A DNA stretch of 46,575 bases from Purshia tridentata (Eukaryota > Streptophyta > Magnoliopsida > Rosales > Rosaceae), in the NCBI GenBank assembly GCA_003254885.1, contig QANT01003855.1, positions 1 to 46,575 on the forward strand. The letters are read 5' to 3'. How positions within the stretch are numbered: the first letter of the stretch is position 1; every line of letters starts with the position of its first letter. Below are positions 11,863 through 22,798 of this stretch, in pieces. The translations under genes and the position numbers were made by a program. The notes beneath the pieces were generated by a model, which saw nothing but the letters and a program-made list of their open reading frames with translations, did not search any database and had not been told where the DNA came from.

Positions 11863-13426
11863 TTAGTTAACAGAAAGCTCCCGTCGCTTGTACCGTACCA
11901 TCACCTTTTCTTTCACACCCACAATCATGGCATTCCAATCGTCCTGGGGAAAAGGTGATACCAAATCCAGTTCAAAATTCCTCAGCAAATGGGTCCATAT
12001 AGCCTTTATCTGCAGGTATGCAAAAGGCTCACCGAGGCATCCATGCCTGCCACCTCCAAATGAGATATATGAGAATGCCCCTGCCACCTTGTCTTCTTCT
12101 CTCCCAGCAGCAAATCTGTCGGGATCATAGCTGTCTGGATTCTTGTAAATATGAGGAAGGCGGTTAGCAAGAGCTGGCGATGTTGCAATTATGTGTCCTT
12201 TTGGGATGTCATATTCTTTCCCCTCACGTGTTTGTACGCTAAAATCACTATGTGAGCTTCGCAGCAGCATGATCACTGCTGGGTGCAGTCTCAGAGCTTC
12301 CTTGATGCAACGATACAAGACATCCATCTCAGCCAATATATCATGATCAACCTTCTTCCCATGCTTTGCCATTGTGTTTTTCTGCTCCTGTGTCACAGCA
12401 GATAAGTACTCCTTGTGACGGAGGAGAAAGGCCCCAGTCCAAGTGGAAGTGATGGAACTAGTGTGTTGCCCAGCAAAGAGAGCAGCAATGAGCAAGCCAG
12501 TGACCTCAGAATCAGTTGTTGGTCGACCATTTTTGTACTTTGAATCAATTAAACATTGCAACATGTCATTCTCAGACTTGTTAGCATGTCTACGGGAGTT
12601 TATGATGTTTTGAAAGATTTCTCCAAGCTTCTTGCGTGCCTGGTCACGGCGACGATGAGGTGGTATGGGCAGATAGGGGAAGATGAAACTAATAGGAAGT
12701 ATGCCACGTTCAAGGTCATGGAACAAAGCCGAAACATCATCAAAGAGTTTATCACGAACTTCCCGACCCAAGAGGCATCTACTGGCTGTCAAGATGATCA
12801 GATGCTCCAGCTCATACTTTATGTCCACTACTCCGTTGTCTCCCCACTTGGAAAAGTAATCCTGCACAGTACAGATTGAAGACACGAAATTAATAATGTC
12901 AAGATGAGCAGATTAGAATTAGATAGATAATAAATAAGCCCATAACAATTCCAAAAACACTTACCTCTGATTCTGTAATCATCTGATCCACATATCCCTT
13001 AAGTTTACTCACCCTTAGAGCCTCTGTGAAAAACCGAAACTGCTCTTGCCGCACTGAGTAATCCACATCGAAGACGACTCCGGGGCCGAAAGTGGCCACA
13101 TTGAACTGGTAGACCTCCTGCTGGCTAAGATCAGACTCTGGGGCCTTGAAGAAGTGGGTGGAAACCTCAGGACCAATCAAGAAAGTGATGTTCTTGTTAA
13201 GTAGCTTCAATGTGAATACACTCCCAAGCTTTGGGTACTCTTCACGAAGCATCACAATGGGACCTTTCAAGAAATGGAGCAGTCCCCCAAGCACAGGCCA
13301 CGCCTTTACCACCGGAGGAAGACGCTTTCCGGATCGACCCATTATAAGCACTGAGATAAGCTTGGCCACTACTAGAGAGCCCAGAATCAGCAGACCCACA
13401 CTGAAAATCTTGTTATCCATATCCAT
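11863..13426 (-). CDS. CYP51G1: Sterol 14-demethylase, cytochrome P450 family CYP51
   Basis: Two exons join in phase 0: 13426-12965 (154 codons) and 12861-11863, giving 486 aa. Plant CYP51 removes the 14-alpha methyl group of obtusifoliol in sterol synthesis at the endoplasmic reticulum. Visible features are an N-terminal membrane anchor (about 8-30), the Pro-rich hinge KRLPPVVKAWP, the B-C region YQFNVATFGPG, the I-helix AGQHTS (284-289), the ExxR motif EALR (342-345), PDRF (401-404) and the haem loop FGGGRHGCLG with the ligand Cys429. All catalytic elements are intact. Two residues differ from the plant CYP51 consensus as I remember it: Ala111 in place of Pro, and Ala349 in place of the second Pro of LHPP. 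A second start at Met3 is possible. From memory this gene is not in the matching Arabidopsis block, so it is an insertion relative to it. Confidence 0.95.
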
Positions 13427-13592
13427 TTAAAAGCTTATCGATGTCCCCATTTAAAGGGTTTAATTGACACGAGCCGTGGGTTCAGCTATGACATGAAATA
13501 TAAGATTCTTCAAACAAGGAACCCACACATGACGTCCACATGATTCCTGAATACACGAATGCAAAGAACAAAAATAACAACCACACACCTTC

Positions 13593-13600
13593 TGCATGCA
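13593..13600. promoter_or_regulatory. RY-type TGCATGCA palindrome upstream of CYP51
   Basis: TGCATGCA lies about 170 bases before the CYP51 start, with two further CATG/GCATGAT repeats just beyond it. B3-domain seed regulators bind this core. Role is inferred from motif only. Confidence 0.3.
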
Positions 13601-13849
13601 AGATTGCATGATGGCATGATGCACACACTACTAATTCTGACTAATGGACTTGGGCTATTTGAAGGTCTATGGGTTTAAGTAGGTAATACATATAATGGCC
13701 CATTCAAAAAACTCTAAAGAAGAATTACTTGGACAGACTTTACCTCACTCAGCCATCAAGGAAGACAAGAAAAATATAATTGCAGGGATAACAAATGTTA
13801 AAAATACACAAACAGACTTGGCCAAAAAAAAAAATATACACAAACAGAA

Positions 13850-14621
13850 GGAAAAAGGTCACAGTAAGACTGTTAGATTAATCTGTATTTTGTCATCTCA
13901 ACCCACCATGACTAAAATGACCATATAGCATATGCAAGACTTAACTAGACCTAGGAAACATGACTTCACATTAGCAAAACAAGCCACCGAACACCTACAG
14001 AATCTAAACGCGACTATATTCAGCTAGCATATGAGCCAAATTTGAAGTCTTTAGGAGATGGGGTACTAATGTATAACAATTAAAGCAACAAAATTCATGT
14101 TGGCTATTGAATGTTTCCAGAACCTCAAATTGTAATGCCAAGGGTCGGTCCCAATTTTTTAAACAGCTAGTTACGGTAAAGTTGTTCTGGCTCAATAAAC
14201 ATGTTAAAACGTTAATAAGCAATAACAGCAATAATTCCATTGGCATAGTTATTCTTTTTCCACCATAATGATTCTGATGCCATGCACCCATGAAAGTAAT
14301 TCCAGATACCTAGTTTAGGTTTAAGTTGTCCTGGCTCATTAAACAAGTTGATCTACAATTGGTGTGACTGTAAAAAATAATTAAGAGGGCACTAATTTTT
14401 CATTTTCCATAACATTGTAATGGCTTTTACAGATTGTTAGAAATCTTTTGGTGTTTCTTTTTATACTGAAAAATGGGATTGATACAAAAGCAACATACTT
14501 GATTTTTAGGCCACTGAATGAGCCAAAGCTCTGTGGAATGGTTCACAGTGAGATCGACAAGTGGCTCTTTAGCATCTTCGTGAAATTCTGGTGGAGGTCT
14601 GTAGCCTCCAACTGCATCCAT
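13850..14621 (-). pseudogene. Truncated tandem copy of the MAP2-like gene (exon 1 plus intron pieces)
   Basis: This stretch aligns by eye with two parts of the intact gene. Positions 13850-14160 match intron 3 at about 15660-15990, and 14160-14621 match intron 1 and exon 1 at about 16545-17082. The block that should hold exons 2 and 3 (about 550 bases) is missing, and so is exon 4. The copied exon 1 at 14621-14499 is still open: 41 codons beginning MDAVGGYRPPPEF and ending LIQWPKNQ, with an intact GT donor at 14498. There is nothing to complete the protein, so it is called a pseudogene. It points toward CYP51, whose start is 1.07 kb further on the same strand. Confidence 0.75.
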
Positions 14622-15155
14622 TCCTGCCTTTATCTCTCTCTCTCTCACTCTCTCAACTCAATCCACAAACTCACTCACTTCCTTTACAAACAAAAGGAAG
14701 TGAGTGAGTTTTAAGTAAATAAAAAATAAAAAAAGAACATGAAAAAAATAAAAGAGAAAAATATTTGAAGTCTTATGAATTAATATTTGAAGTCTTATAA
14801 AGTTTTAAGTCGTAATTAGCGAGCGAGTAAGGAGGGTGAATAAAGTAAATTTATTTATTTATTTATTTTTAACCAAGTTCTTAAAGGTTTAGGTTAGAAC
14901 CGCCGCATGAGAAAACTTAACCAGTAGAATGAGTAAATGGCATCAAATTTCTAATAAATCATCCAACAGAAAAATTGAACTACAAACTTTTTGTAATCGT
15001 GAACCCTCGGCAGCCAAAATGTTTTGGCACTTCATAATACTGCTTCAAGTGCCTAGCTGAACCCAAAACTAATACAAAGGGCTGATTACTTCACCCACCA
15101 TCAAGATTCATTTTGCAGAATATATTTCGAAAAAGAAAACTCTTGGATGGGGCCG

Positions 15156-17082
15156 TCAGTTCTCATCTTTTATTTTCTTCCTTGATTTACTTTGCTGACC
15201 TTGTCCTGAGGAAGTAACGGCACTATGACCTTGTCCTGAGTCTTGGGTCGACTGGTTTCTAGACCTAGTAGGTTCAGGTACATGCCTTTTCTTTTTAAGC
15301 TGTGATGGCTCCCCAGCATCAGATAGAGAACTTTTATGTCTGCTACTATGGCTGGAGGCTGCACGTCCACTTGTTGATGGGTTTCTCTGCACGGTACTTC
15401 TTGCAGGAGTAGCCAAATTATGTGAAGAATTAGTCAATGACATTCCAGGTGACATATGATACATTTGTCTCAAATTGTTGGAATTTCGTTTTTCAAGTTC
15501 ACTAGGCTCTGGGAAATGCACAAGAGAAACACGCCGTGAAATCTTCCCAGCTGCCAAGACATAAAACAATATTAATAAATGAAAACAAGAGAGCGTTAAA
15601 CCCATTGCTAGTAAAGACAGCAGCAATAATTTTAATAATAACAGCAATGTAATACACAAGAATGGAAAAAGGTAACAGTAATCTTTATTTTGTCATCTCA
15701 ACCCACCATGACTAAAAATGACCATATACTAGACTTGGTAACAGACTTAAAAACTAGACCTTGGTAACAAAACAAGCTACCAATCACCTGTATTAGTTAA
15801 GAAAATTAGATAAATGCAGAATGTAAAAGCAAAAATATTCTGTTAGCATATGAATCAAATGTAAAGTCTTTAGAAACATAAAGGGTATTAATGTACAACC
15901 AGTAATGCAACTAAATTCATGTTGGTTGTTGAACTTTTCCCAGAACCTCAAACTGTAGCCAAGGGTCAGTCCCAATTTTGAAACATTAAGAAACTGAAAA
16001 CTAAACATAAGAACCAAAGCTGTAATTAATATCTGTCATGGAGATTATTAATTTGATAGGTTTTCAGCGTACCAATTTTTGTGCCTGATGCAGAAGATAC
16101 AAAAACTGTAGCATTTGGCTCTTGAGCTGCAAAACTGACCACATCATATTCTTTCCCTGTCAACAATAGACACATAATTTAGCTCTCATTAGTACAGAAG
16201 TGAAATCATGCATCGTAGAGTCATATCCAAATCAAGCTCCTTTGGATATTGAAAACATCTTGACAAAGAAAATGGGTATTCATACGAGTTTGACTCTTCT
16301 ACTACTGAAGGTGATGTATAATTACCAGATGAACCCGCTAAACTGCCCAACTTTCCATCACGATGAAGCTGGAGCGACACTTCTTGGCCATCAAAATCAG
16401 GATTCTGCAGTACCCCATGAAAGTAATCAGTTAAATTGATGACTGGAAAAAACAACCTCAATAAACAATAATGGCAATGATGCTAATGGCATGGTCAGTC
16501 TTATTCCATCACAATGACTCTGATGCCATGGAAGTCAATTCAAGACAGCTGGTTAAGGTTAAGTTGTTTTGTCTCATTAAACATGTCGATACGTTAATAA
16601 GCAATAATAGCAATAATAGCGATAATTTTAACGGCCTGGCTTTCCTTTTTCCACCATAAGGACTCTGATGCCATGGAAGACAATTCCACAGAGCTAGTTA
16701 AGGTGGTTGATTAAACAAGTTGATATCGGGTGGTGTGATTGACAAAAATACTTGAGGGCATTTCTTTTTACAACAAAAATTGGGCTATCCAACTAGTTTA
16801 GTGTAAAACTTATTCCCAAATGAAAAATATAACTCTCCCATACTAACTATTCTGTCAACATTGTAATGGCTTTAACAGATTGTTAGAAAGCTTGCATCTT
16901 TTGGTCTTTATTTTTAAACTGAAAATGGGATTGATACAGATGCAGCATACTTGATTTTTAGGCCACTGAATGAGCCAAAGCTCTGTGGAGTCGTTCACAG
17001 TGAGATCGAAAAGTGGTTCTTTAGCATCTTCGTGAAACTCTGGCGCAGGTCTGTAGCCTTCTTCCTTCCCAGCTGCTTCCAT
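15156..17082 (-). CDS. Mediator-associated protein 2-like nuclear protein
   Basis: Four exons join in frame: 17082-16951, 16404-16326, 16156-16073 and 15550-15156, giving 229 aa. The N-terminal half is a compact conserved region, with YRPAPEFHEDAKEPL, TELWLIQWP, DFDGQEVSLQL and YDVVSFAAQEPNATVFV. This fits the plant family named mediator-associated protein 2, also compared with RPA34-type polymerase I subunits; the assignment rests on memory of Arabidopsis At5g64680. The C-terminal third is rich in Ser, Gln and Lys with basic clusters such as KKKR and KSRKK, and is probably a disordered nuclear-localising tail. A 5' UTR intron is suggested by a donor at 17314 and a pyrimidine-rich acceptor at 17135. 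Intron 1 contains internal tandem units, and a deleted second copy of the gene lies downstream. Confidence 0.72.
16430..16730. repeat. Diverged tandem units in intron 1 of the MAP2-like gene
   Basis: Two or more units of about 145-150 bases share GACTCTGATGCCATGGAAG, an (A/C)AATTC(A/C) step, CTGGTTAAGG or CTAGTTAAGG, ATTAAACA and AATAATAGCAAT-like stretches. The clearest anchors are near 16515 and 16660. The truncated copy at 13850-14621 carries related units. Confidence 0.6.
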
Positions 17083-19383
17083 TCCTGCCTCTATTTCTCT
17101 CTCTCAGCTCAACTCACAAACTCAGTCACTGCCTCTAAAAACAAAAGAAAAAAATGTTGAATCCCAGTTCAAATCTTTTGTCGAACACTTTTCACTCAAC
17201 TTCACCAATCAGAATATTTCAGATTGAACAAGCTTAAACCACAGAAACGTCAATGAAACTAGGAAAAAAGAACAAAAGGATGAAGCTATAAGAAATTCAG
17301 AAGAAGAGGAATACCTGTGTAAGAATAAGAAGCAAACCAACAAGGGGCCTTGATTCAGCCCTTCGCGGATTTTTCCTTCGTCACCCGCCTTACGGCTTCA
17401 AAATTACAGAACCCCAATTCGTGGTTTGACGAAATCACCCTTCACCCTAGACGAAATCACTCCTTTTTGAATCTGGACTCGGCCTACCATTTAGGAGTGT
17501 AAATTGAGTGGGCCTTGGTGTTACTTCTCATTCTCTTGGGCTCAAGTATGCAACGAGCTTCTCACCAAAATAAAATAGTCACAACCCAAACAATCCAAAC
17601 CAGCTTGAAATTTTGATTGATCCTATTTTAACAGGTTAAGTTTGAAGTTAAGGATTTCTTTAATTTCACAAAAACTGAGTAGTGCTCGGACTAAGTGTTT
17701 TGACAATATAAATCTTGTTTGAGTTGGTCCAAACAATACTTCACTTGATGAATGTTTTGAGATATAGAATTTGATAGCATAACATGTTCACTCAATAGTT
17801 GTATTTCATTTATTTAACTTTGATCCACTTTACATCTCGATTACCCAAGTCAAAGTTCAATTGATCTAATTTGTTGATTCTATAATAATGCAGTCACCGC
17901 ATGACATGTTGATGGTTTTTTTATTTTTAGATGTTGATGTGGAATTCAATAATCAGCATGGCCAAAGCTGGAATATATAGATTGAAGGAACCAAAATGTA
18001 AAAACCAAAGAGAATGGGACCATTCCTAAAATTATTACAAATTTTATTATAAAATTACATACTATTAGTTATAGATATTACAGGAGGCGTTAAAAGGAGT
18101 GAGAAGAGAGTTCCTATGGCCATTTGCAGGGCCTGGTCCCTAATTATTAATATTTGACTTTTCACCATTAAATGTTTATGTCATATACTTTTTACAAAAA
18201 ATTATATCAACATTATTCATATCAGTGGTGGAATTGGTTCGGAAACCGAACTGTAAGGTCAGAACCAATGACTGAATCATGGCGCATTGAAGATTGAGTG
18301 CAATGAATACACTTGGTGGAACCGAGTTGACAGTTGACACTTAACCCACACCTGGACAGTGTTAAATTTGTTTGGCCCCATGGAAAGTACACGCGAGAAA
18401 AGCAGCTAAACAGAAGAAAGCATATGTCAATTCATTTGAGTAAACATCAAGGCCTCATCAGTCCTCCCAAGGACATCGATGTGTAGCCGTATTTCACGCT
18501 CAGATGTCAGATATTACCTACCCTTTTGCTGGACTTGAATATGGGACTGTGACGATAGAGATGATGGTGTCAACTAACCCAGCAAGCTCCACTTGAATAT
18601 GAAGAAAATGATAAGGTACGGCCTTCACTCAGCAATGGCTTCTGTACACACAACCAACCTCCTACACTGGTGGCCATTATTATTAATGCCGCCTCTCTCT
18701 CTCTATCTGTATTTTCAGTTTCCGTATATACCCATTTATTATCTTTGGATCCACTTCTATAAATCTTCACGTGTTAGTTGGAAACTTGGATCTCCCTCAT
18801 TAATGTAGTTTGCCCATTTCGGGTCTGAAATCATATCACTCGCTAACCACCCCGAAAATATGAATTCTTTCTTTCTACTTAATTTTAAGCTTCAAGATTT
18901 TTCAGGCGGGTGAATAGTAATCGTCCCACTTTTTAGCTCCATACTCTTGGAGTTCCACTTGAAGGGTGCTAAAATCAGTGTATGATTCTTGTGAATATGT
19001 ATGATTGTGTTGTTTTCTGTTTTAATTTTTTGTGCATGGAATTGATGACTAATTTCAGAGGGACTTCGCATGCTTAAGAATTAGAGATCATACATAACAT
19101 GTTGCCTCTGTGACAATGATCATTGTATGATTCAATTATTTTGGATATGAGTCTGCATGCTCATTAATGTAGAGGTCATTTGTAGTTTTCAGTGTTTTCA
19201 ATTCTCTGATTTTCCAGTTACCATAGATTGGTTTCTCAAAGTGGAGGACTGTTTGGGGTTCAAGAAATTGCCTTTTCTTTGCTGTAGAGTTTCATGTTGC
19301 CAATTTTGTTGAAGATTTATCATTTTGTGTAGCATACCATAAAAAATTGGTGGTTATTGGGGATTTCTGCAGGGAGTTAAATA
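17083..19383. other. Divergent intergenic region between the MAP2-like gene and NPF6.1
   Basis: The left 300 bases hold the MAP2-like 5' UTR with a probable intron (17135-17314). From about 17500 to 18300 it is AT-rich with a short hairpin GTTCGG/CCGAAC near 18240. A short CT microsatellite lies near 18695. No coding region is recognised before the NPF6.1 start. Confidence 0.55.
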
Positions 19384-21837
19384 ATGGCAACCAGAGAAAT
19401 CAAGTCACCTGAAGGCGGGATAGAGACACCGGCTAGTTTAGCTGGAGATCCCGACTCAAATCGGAGAAAGAAGCTTGGACTTTACTTCATTGAATCTGAT
19501 GATAGGAGGACGGCTTTTGGACGGGGTTATACTGGAGGAACTACACCAGTTAATATCCTCGGTAAACCTATTGCTGATCTTTCAAAAACTGGCGGTTGGA
19601 TTGCTGCCTTCTTCATATTTGGTAAACAAGAGTAATTTGTGTGATATATATGTTCTCGTTTTGTTTCCATATAGTTCTTAATTTGGATGCTAACAAGTTC
19701 TGAGAAAAATAAATGAGTATCATTTTTAATTCAGCTCGGTCAAACAGATTCATTAATCACAATTGAAGTGCATAATTAAGATGTTGAAATATAGGTGATG
19801 ATATTGTAGTTTACTTCTTATTTGTCCAGGAAATGAAATGGCCGAGAGAATGGCTTATTTCGGTCTCTCGGTTAATATGGTGGCCTTCATGTTTTATGTT
19901 ATGCATAGGCCCTTTAGCAGTTCATCAAATGCAGTAAACAATTTCCTAGGGATATCACAAGCTTCCTCTGTCCTTGGTGGTTTTCTGGCTGATGCATATC
20001 TTGGTCGATATTGGACAATAGCAATCTTCACAACTATCTATCTTGCGGTAGGTAGCCATATATGAACATATGAACATATTGGCTTATACTGGTTTTGCTA
20101 TGTTTTCTACACTGCAGCTCATAGTGCTTTCTTCATATTCTTCAATTAGAATTACAGGTGTACTGATAATTTCCCCATTTTCTCTATATTTGTTCATGGA
20201 GGGTTTAACAGGAATAACCTTAAGTGCTTCAATGGATGTTTTAGTGCCAAACCAAGGTCAATGTGATCAGCTAGCCCTTCTTTTAGGCAATTGTGAGCCT
20301 GCAAAACCATGGCAGATGCTTTACCTCTACACTGTTCTCTACATAACTGGATTTGGAGCTGCTGGTATAAGGCCATGTGTTTCTTCTTTTGGGGCTGACC
20401 AATTTGATGAAAGAAGTAAAGATTATAAGTCTCACCTGGATAGGTTTTTCAACTTCTTTTATCTTTCTGTCACCATTGGGGCAATTGTGGCCTTCACTGC
20501 AGTAGTCTATATTCAAATAAAACTTGGTTGGGGATTTGCCTTTGGGTCACTGGCAATCGCTATGGGCATATCGAACGTGGTATTCTTTGTTGGTACCCCT
20601 CTATACAGGCATAGACTGCCAGGAGGCAGCCCTCTAACACGCGTTGCTCAAGTTTTGGTGGCTGCCTATAGAAAGCGAAATGCCTCTTTTTCTAGCAGTG
20701 AGTTAATAGGATTGTATGAGGTTCCTGGAACACATTCTGCTATAAAGGGTAGTGGAAAGATAATTCACACCAATGATTTCAGGTATCTCTTTGTTTAAGT
20801 TGTACTGCTTTCTCTGATTAGATATGTATGTTCAGGAGGATTTTTCTGCTTTTTCTGATTCTTTGTCCAATGATTTCTCCAGACTAGATCCTGTTTTCAG
20901 TTTTAAAGGAATAGTTATTATGATGTTCTTTCTCTTCTGTTATATAATATCTGATCCTTTTTTGTGTTACAGATGTTTGGACAAAGCAGCTCTGCAGTTG
21001 AAGGAAGATGGTGAAGACCCAAGTCCTTGGAGGCTTTGCACTGTGACTCAAGTAGAGGAAGTGAAGATCCTTTTGAAACTCATTCCAGTACCAGCTTGCA
21101 CAATAATGCTCAGTGTAGTCTTGACAGAATATCTAACTCTCTCAGTCCAGCAGGCATACACTTTAAATACCCATATGGGTCACCTGAAACTCCCTGTAAC
21201 ATGCATGCCAGTATTTCCTGGTCTCAGCATATTTCTTATACTGTCCCTCTATTACTCTATATTTGTTCCACTGTCCCGGCGCATCACCGGTCATCCTCAT
21301 GGTGCTTCTCAGCTTCAGAGGGTGGGCATAGGTCTGGCAGTGTCGATCCTATCCGTTGCATGGGCTGCGATTTTCGAAGGGTACCGAAGAAGTTATGCAG
21401 TAAAGCATGGATATGAGAGTAGTTTCTTAAGTCCAATGCCCAACCTAAGTGCATACTGGCTGTTGATCCAGTATTGCCTCATTGGCATAGCTGAAGTATT
21501 TTGCATAGTGGGATTACTAGAATTCCTTTATGAGGAAGCGCCAGATGCCATGAAAAGCATAGGGTCTGCTTACGCTGCTCTAGCTGGGGGTTTAGGATGC
21601 TTTGCAGCAAGTATATTGAACACCATCATCAAATCTGTCACAGGAAGCTCAGAGAAAGGCCAGCCATCATGGCTGTCCCAGAATATTAATACTGGTAGAT
21701 TCGATTATTTTTACTGGATGCTTACAGTTTTGAGTGTAATCAATTTCGGCATATTTCTATATTCAGCACATAGGTACAAATACAGGGCGGAGCAGCAGGT
21801 TGTAAACAACCTAAAACAACAACTTGCCAGTGGATAG
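19384..21837 (+). CDS. NPF6.1: NRT1/PTR family transporter, NPF6.1-like
   Basis: Four exons join in frame: 19384-19621, 19830-20047, 20202-20782 and 20973-21837, giving 633 aa. NPF proteins are 12-helix proton-coupled carriers of nitrate, peptides, hormones or other metabolites; the substrate of the NPF6.1 type is poorly known. Visible features are a hydrophilic N-terminus (1-70), the family ExxER motif EMAER (82-86) entering helix 1, GFLADAYLGRYW, and GFGAAGIRPCVSSFGADQFDE with its PTR signature. A central loop near SSSELIGLYEVPG follows, then the C-terminal half with SVQQAYTLNTH and EFLYEEAPDAMKSIGSAYAAL. Exon 3 begins after ATGGAG at 20201, which restores A-GLTGITLSAS in frame. The upstream frame 20070-20201 is intron. 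Arabidopsis At5g13400 is the recalled counterpart and lies in the same gene order. Confidence 0.93.
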
Positions 21838-22798
21838 CATATTGGAACATTGGTGGGAAGAGTGCCTTTTTCCCATGAATATGATATTCAAAACATGTAA
21901 TTTAGTACTTGCTGAAAGAAAATAAAAATAAAAAAGGCTCGGATTTACATGTAAGCAAGCATTAAGCAAACAGGAATTACAGTACGTGTTATTGGCAACA
22001 ACAGGCTGTAATTGCATTTATTTATCACTATCTCGCCTATGGTTACATATTTTACAACCGGAGTACTAGGAGAGCATTAGTCCATCCCCTCTTAAAGGCT
22101 AGTCATTTCAATCAGAACGCCCCTTTTGTCCTCCTTAAAGGCTGGTGGGTTACATGGACCCATCCCATTTAACTCAAGGCTATCTTTCCACCTCTGTACA
22201 CAGAATTACAGATATGATCTGGTCTGCATTAGCAAGAAAAGGGAAAGAGAGAAAACTACCATGGCATGCATGATTTATAGGCCAAGTACTCGATCATTGG
22301 AAGTATTATGATTAAATTGACCTCACAAACTGTTTAAAATGATCAAATTGGCAGGGGCAGTGATAAAAAATAACGCAAACGGTGAAGGAACTTTTCCACA
22401 TTTTTTTTCATATAAAATGAATCGCAAAGTCATAACTCAAGGGGGAAAAACCGCCTTGACTGTTTTCCATGTTTTCAAAATTCGTCAATTGGTGTAGGCT
22501 TGAGATCTTTCCTTCAGAAACAGCACAAACAAGAAAGAAAAGTTGGTATGAGCCATTCAGATGTTAAATGACAATTATGTTTACAATCACTTCATATGGT
22601 TCCACACAGATCTGTGGGGTTCTATACAACAAGTAGATGAAGCATGGAGAAACACCACTAAGTATTACAAACAAGAGACACAAAATGAACAATTGCTTCC
22701 CTCTATGCAACCCTGACAAACAAGACAACTTTTATTTACAGAAACTCATAGCCGCTCCATATATATTTGCTCTATTGCTTTGCACTCAGAAAGAAAAG
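21838..22798. other. Convergent 3' region between NPF6.1 and the RING gene
   Basis: A poly(A) signal AATAAA at 21921-21926 belongs to NPF6.1. The rest, up to the RING stop at 22799, is non-coding 3' UTR-like and AT-rich sequence. No further gene is seen. Confidence 0.55.
21921..21926 (+). terminator. Poly(A) signal of NPF6.1
   Basis: AATAAA, 84 bases after the stop codon, overlapping a second AATAAAAA run. It is a candidate 3' end signal by motif and position. Confidence 0.4.

Larger units (their letters stand above)
13427..15155. other. Region upstream of CYP51 containing a truncated MAP2-like copy
   Basis: The first 400 bases are the CYP51 promoter, with a TTATATTT on the minus strand at 13497-13504 and a palindromic RY-type TGCATGCA at 13593-13600. 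From 13850 to 14621 lies an internally deleted copy of the neighbouring gene. From 14650 to 15155 there is AT-rich sequence and the 3' flank of the intact MAP2-like gene. Confidence 0.6.

Noticed and set aside
11657..11863. 68-codon frame starting at the CYP51 stop codon (TAATG overlap), minus strand
   Set aside because: It lies in the CYP51 3' UTR, has no family likeness, and eukaryotic mRNAs rarely restart this way.
20070..20201. In-frame extension before NPF6.1 exon 3
   Set aside because: The family continues directly from TIYLA to GLTGIT; the extension is intron, with a donor at 20048 and an acceptor at 20201.
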